Positions 59,973-64,000 of a stretch of 64,000 bases of DNA are shown here, piece after piece; the stretch's first letter is position 1; the number at the start of each line of letters is the position of its first letter. The stretch covers positions 19,506,509-19,570,508 of the forward strand of contig OY754475.1 of assembly GCA_963575645.1 (NCBI GenBank). The letters run 5' to 3'. The notes beneath the pieces are model-generated. The model ran no database searches, was not told where the DNA came from, and saw nothing but the letters and a program-made list of their open reading frames with translations. This DNA is from Xanthostigma xanthostigma. Its lineage: Eukaryota; Arthropoda; Insecta; Raphidioptera; Raphidiidae. The translations under genes and the position numbers were made by a program.

Positions 59973-60710
59973 CTATAAAACATAAAAAAAATCTATTCGC
60001 GTTTTCATATGTTACATTGACCACGGGAGAAGACTTCATACTAAAAATTCTCAACTAAAAAGCCCAGTTTGTCACACAACAAAAGACAACCTTATGAATA
60101 CATAGAAAAATAACTAGTAATTAAAATACTCACGATTAATTGAAAGATGATAACACAAGTATTAAGAACTAACAATATCTTAAATCTTGACGTTATGATA
60201 ATTGTAGGTTAGAACTGTTTTTGTATTATATACATAATATATTTGATTATATATAACTGTTTATGTCTGACCGGTAGTCGTATGTATAAATTTTATTCCG
60301 TTAACTTCATAGAATGGTCGTACGATTGTACTTTAACCGAGAAGTAAAAAATTTAAATGTTTTTCACTGCCGATTTTTCCGCACTACGAAATACGTCGTT
60401 TAACGTTTTCGTTTTTGTAAAGTTTCCACCACTGACAGTAATCATGTGTGTTCAGATCAGTGCTTCTAAACTTTTTAACGACGAGCACATTGGACATCAA
60501 CGAGGTACGTTCAAAATTTGCCATAATCGAAAGCGACGAATAAGTAAAATTTTACCTAATTTTCAAGCGGACATTTGCACAAATTGTCCTACTACCAGTG
60601 TATTACTTTAATCAATGCTACTACACAATTAAACAAAATAGGTCAATGGTAAATTATTTAAATAACCATTTTTACATGAATTTTAGTACGAGAAAGTGCT
60701 AAAATTTAAA
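59973..60710. other. Spacer upstream of MOCS3, no gene seen
   Basis: AT-rich sequence between the MOCS3 5' end and the ZAD pseudogene. It should include the MOCS3 promoter. Open frames here are short and show no family features. Confidence 0.4.
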
Positions 60711-61510
60711 ATGAAAGAAATATCAGTAAACGCTTATAGTTTAAGTACAATGTGTCGACTGTGCTTAGCAAACGCACAATGATAGACTTATTTGACTTTT
60801 CACCCAAAATGAGAGAACAGCCAGCTTATATTATGAAATGTGCTCCTATACAGGTAAATTCACTTATGAGATAGAGGGGAATTTTAAGACTACCCGTTAA
60901 AGTGTTCTTTTTTGACGTGATAACGTCTTATAAATTAATGTAACACCAGCTGCACGCACGAAAAAGTGTAACGCCGTAACGTTCCGCCTGACCCTGTGCG
61001 TGCAAGCGAGAGCGCAGTATAAGCGATAGAGAAGCACGATCGGCCAAAGTTTGACAGCTACTAAAATTTAGGTTATGTATTATTAAATATGATATTCGAG
61101 CGGAATACGTTATCACGTAAAACTATCGTCCATAAACCTACTTTACAGACAACCAATTTTTTATGACGTGAAAAAGAATTTTTTATAAGTACACGGCATA
61201 TTCTATTTCACTTTATTATATACTAACTGCTACCGGCTCTGCAAGCGATTGAGATGAAACCACGACAAGGAGCCATCGGCTCCACCGTATTGTAATGATT
61301 AAATGAATATTATCTCGGCTCTTAGATAACGAGACGCGATGGGATGCCACATTTCATCTGTCAATTTGCTACGCGGTATCAGATAAATCGGCACACTTAT
61401 ACATACCGGTGAGAAACCGTATCAATGTGGCGTATGCAGGAAGTGCTGCCGTTTAAGTGAGAACAAACGTACACATACACGCGAGAAACCTGACTTAAAC
61501 AAAAACCAGT
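60711..61510 (+). pseudogene. Decayed ZAD-C2H2 zinc-finger gene (eighth paralogue)
   Basis: The exon 1 remnant (60711-60853) reads [20 protein letters not shown], then loses frame (143 nt against 150 in sisters, with TGA). The second half DLFDFSPKM and YIMKCAPIQ resumes in another frame and the donor GTAAAT is kept. The exon 2 remnant starts after TTAG at 61326 (ITRRDGMPHFICQ; the first Cys became Arg) and soon breaks. A single finger core ([20 protein letters not shown]) survives near 61400-61500. The linker and nearly all fingers are gone, and a MITE sits in the intron. It is the only family member outside WDHD1 intron 12, about 33 kb from Z7. Confidence 0.8.
60908..61166. mobile_element. 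MITE 'TGACGTGATAACGTCTTAT', full copy in the ZAD pseudogene intron
   Basis: From TTTTTTGACGTGATAACG to GGACGATAG-type sequence and CAGACAACCAATTTTTT, the fullest member of the family (others at 30285 and 51965). ACGTGATAACGT recurs at both ends in inverted order. Confidence 0.75.
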
Positions 61511-62311
61511 TGCTTCTGTCAATTACTGCTTTAAAATTCACATATAAATAGTAGGTTATGTTTCGAGTGCGTGATGACAATAATATATTATAGCGAATGC
61601 GACATTATTTCAAAAACGAGAACAGCGAGTTTTAACAACATGAGCTATATTATTATACTGTTTTTTTGCACACGCCCCCTTTAAAATAGTTGATTTTCAC
61701 ATAATTTGACAGTTCAATATAGACCAAGTTCACTTCCAATTATTATTAAAGGCTGCGTTTGATTTCCATACTTTTACTATGGAAATGGTTTCGCATTTCT
61801 TTTCTTTTTTCTTTACACACTAGTGCGAAATGCGTCATATTACACCCGCTGTGCAGACATGAAAAGCAACTAATTTATAGGGGGTCGCGCAAAAAATACA
61901 TTATATTGATGCAAAAATTGTAAATATAAGAGATACGATTTTAAAACTTGACACAGTTTTTTTATTCCATCTGTCTACCTGACTGAAAAAAAAACATTTT
62001 TTGAGAAAGACTGGACCTATTTTGACGAAACTCAGTATAAGTACTGCATCATCTTACGGCATTTGCACTTTTTTACTCCCATCCAAACGCGCCAGTAGAT
62101 GTTTCACGAAAAAAATCGTAGTTACTGAAAATTGATTTGTAGGTACTTAATTTTATTAAAAACGCCAAGCTCATATTTTAAATATAGTTTTTCCACTCTT
62201 CAAATCAAGCCACACTTTGTATACAAACCGAAAATTATATACACTGTTAGTTTTATAAATAAAAATTATATTTTACAATATATTCAAACATCAAAATTGT
62301 AAACACCGGTT
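61511..62311. other. Spacer with no clear gene
   Basis: AT-rich. A segment near 62050-62110 (TTTTACTCCCATCCAAACGC, then GATGTTTCAC) also occurs near 39785-39830, so at least one dispersed repeat is present. Nothing else recognised. Confidence 0.4.
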
Positions 62312-62494
62312 TCATCTTCCCGGAGACGACTCAGCACTGCACGATCTAGGCTTAGTTGTCGATTCCGATTCGGCTTTCATTTGACTCGTCGTGGTATTTG
62401 AAAGACCGGCATCTGACCCTGCGCCTCCACCTGAAGACGTTGCTTCGCTGTCTGATGAATTTGTACTTCCAGATCTTGTTCTTGTCGGAGACAT
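62312..62494 (-). CDS. Possible last exon: Ser/Thr/Gly-rich protein tail, unknown
   Basis: A 60-codon open frame on the minus strand (MSPTRTRSGSTNSSDSEATS, then SGGGAGSDAGLSN, ending SCSAESSPGR) has higher GC and clear low-complexity composition unlike its surroundings. TTATTAAAG|C just before the ATG could be a splice acceptor, which would make this the terminal exon of a gene starting beyond 64000. No domain is recognisable. It could equally be spurious. Confidence 0.4.
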   Translation of the reverse strand: MSPTRTRSGSTNSSDSEATSSGGGAGSDAGLSNTTTSQMKAESESTTKPRSCSAESSPGR

Positions 62495-62590
62495 GCTTTA
62501 ATAAAATAAAACGTAAGATTATACATTTTAATAATAGCTATTTATTCAACTCACGCGCGTTATTCATGTTTTATCATGCCTAAAAACCGA

Positions 62591-63084
62591 AGCCTAAATA
62601 GCCATTTACCGACTGGTGACAATTACTTGTCATAACTCAATGAAGATTCCTACTAGCTCGGCCATTGTGGAGTAATGAAAATAAACGTAACTATTTTCTG
62701 AGTCGTAACGAAATAGTAGGTAACAACAACTCCGTTGTTACCCATTGAGACTAAAATTGAGAGGCCGAATGTTTTCGGCATGGAGTTTATTCATAACCGG
62801 CTAACCTCAAACCAAAACATTGAATCGTGCTATTTGGTGCTGTTAGTATTGACAGTTTTTTTTATAAAGAAATAAATAGATATTTACAACATCTCATTAA
62901 TAACAATAAATAAAACATGAATAACGCGCAATTGTTGAATAAAATTATGGGCGCAACTTGTAGGCTAAGTCATGACCTGTCAGCGCGATGAATGACTTAG
63001 ACTACTAGTTTCGCCAATAACTATTATGCTACAAGTGTGCAAAGTGACTTATTTGGCACGGGGTATTTTTTCAGAACAAGCCGA
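62591..63084. repeat. 494-bp tandem unit, first copy
   Basis: Matches 63085-63578 base for base as far as I can read, apart from the first few bases (GAAGCCTAAATAGCC against GAACCCTAAATAGCC). The end of each unit is CAGAACAAGCCGA. The unit contains blocks also present in reverse at 54310-54960. Confidence 0.85.
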
Positions 63085-63578
63085 ACCCTAAATAGCCATT
63101 TACCGACTGGTGACAATTACTTGTCATAACTCAATGAAGATTCCTACTAGCTCGGCCATTGTGGAGTAATGAAAATAAACGTAACTATTTTCTGAGTCGT
63201 AACGAAATAGTAGGTAACAACAACTCCGTTGTTACCCATTGAGACTAAAATTGAGAGGCCGAATGTTTTCGGCATGGAGTTTATTCATAACCGGCTAACC
63301 TCAAACCAAAACATTGAATCGTGCTATTTGGTGCTGTTAGTATTGACAGTTTTTTTTATAAAGAAATAAATAGATATTTACAACATCTCATTAATAACAA
63401 TAAATAAAACATGAATAACGCGCAATTGTTGAATAAAATTATGGGCGCAACTTGTAGGCTAAGTCATGACCTGTCAGCGCGATGAATGACTTAGACTACT
63501 AGTTTCGCCAATAACTATTATGCTACAAGTGTGCAAAGTGACTTATTTGGCACGGGGTATTTTTTCAGAACAAGCCGA
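63085..63578. repeat. 494-bp tandem unit, second copy
   Basis: Direct continuation of the first copy with the same phase. The near identity means a very recent duplication or an assembly duplication. Confidence 0.85.
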
Positions 63579-63866
63579 TAGTGTAGTGTCTAGGGTTGCC
63601 ACCTCTCTGGGCCTCGCCCGGAGCCTCCGGTCCTTGAAGACAATCTCCGGGGTTTTGCAGATATTTTTAAAATTATTTTAAGAGAATTAAAAGCGGTGTG
63701 TTCCGTTCGAAAAATTGTCGACTTCAGTCAATTCCAGCTTTCAATTACACCTGTGAAAGAATAACTTTTAAGTTCATTTATTCCAATTGGAATTTTTTGT
63801 GTTATCAATGTATGAAATGTTAAAAATTCCGTATATTTTAAAATTACATACTTTAAACACTTCGGT

Positions 63867-64000
63867 TATAATACGCGCCACGGATCTAACAAGTTCGGAA
63901 GTTAGTCACAAACAGCGTCGCAAAAGCACATTTTAGAGCCGTTGCGACCCCCACCACCGCCCAGCTACCTGCACGAAACGTGCGCTCGTCGGTGATTGGC
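63867..64000. mobile_element. MITE family 'TATAATACGCGCC', left part, cut by the window end
   Basis: It begins TATAATACGCGCCACGGATC and matches 47548-47690. The right end is outside the window. Confidence 0.7.

Noticed and set aside
60357-60611. 84-codon frame upstream of MOCS3
   Set aside because: No domain, no paralogue and AT-driven composition; there is no support for coding.

Overview
This is a eukaryotic, AT-rich, intron-bearing nuclear window packed with transposable elements (TEs). It is almost certainly from an insect: it carries a tandem family of ZAD-C2H2 zinc-finger genes, an arthropod-specific class, and many TIR elements. A repeat that opens 'tatactaatataaag' and closes 'ccgggacgggccgctag' (copies near 20.0, 37.7 and 55.3 kb) is one I associate with Lepidoptera. 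That order is an inference from repeat style, not a proof.

Layout. (1) 1-2761, plus: the last three exons of an ENOSF1/L-fuconate dehydratase gene. (2) 3565-47127, minus: a complete 15-exon WDHD1/AND-1/Ctf4 gene (1003 codons; every exon joins in frame) coding for the replisome adaptor between the CMG helicase and DNA polymerase alpha. (3) Inside its roughly 21-kb intron 12 (7275-28643), on the opposite strand, lie seven ZAD-C2H2 paralogues, called Z1 to Z7 here, each with a 150-nt ZAD exon and one large zinc-finger exon. An eighth, decayed copy lies outside, at 60711-61510. (4) 48223-56914, minus: a complete 7-exon DDX23/Prp28 gene (841 aa), a U5 snRNP helicase. (5) 58557-59912, minus: MOCS3/UBA4 (451 aa), the E1-like sulfur-carrier activator. 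(6) 62312-62494, minus: a Ser/Thr-rich stretch that may be the last exon of a gene beyond the window.

Introns and spacers are layered with TEs: six hAT-type non-autonomous elements (three with perfect 8-bp target duplications), mariner- and Tigger-like remnants, a PIF/Harbinger fragment, a piggyBac-like TTAA element, a solo LTR, LINE pieces, tRNA-like elements, several MITE families and long inverted repeats. Several are nested and allow empty-site comparison with sister copies.

The most notable system is the ZAD-zinc-finger array. It grew by local duplication inside one intron of a replication gene. Paralogues share finger modules in different orders, several carry decayed C-terminal fingers, and three (Z3, Z4, Z7) have different TEs inserted at nearly the same point just upstream of the ATG. 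The genes otherwise look like unrelated housekeeping loci. I see no operon-like or pathway link among them.
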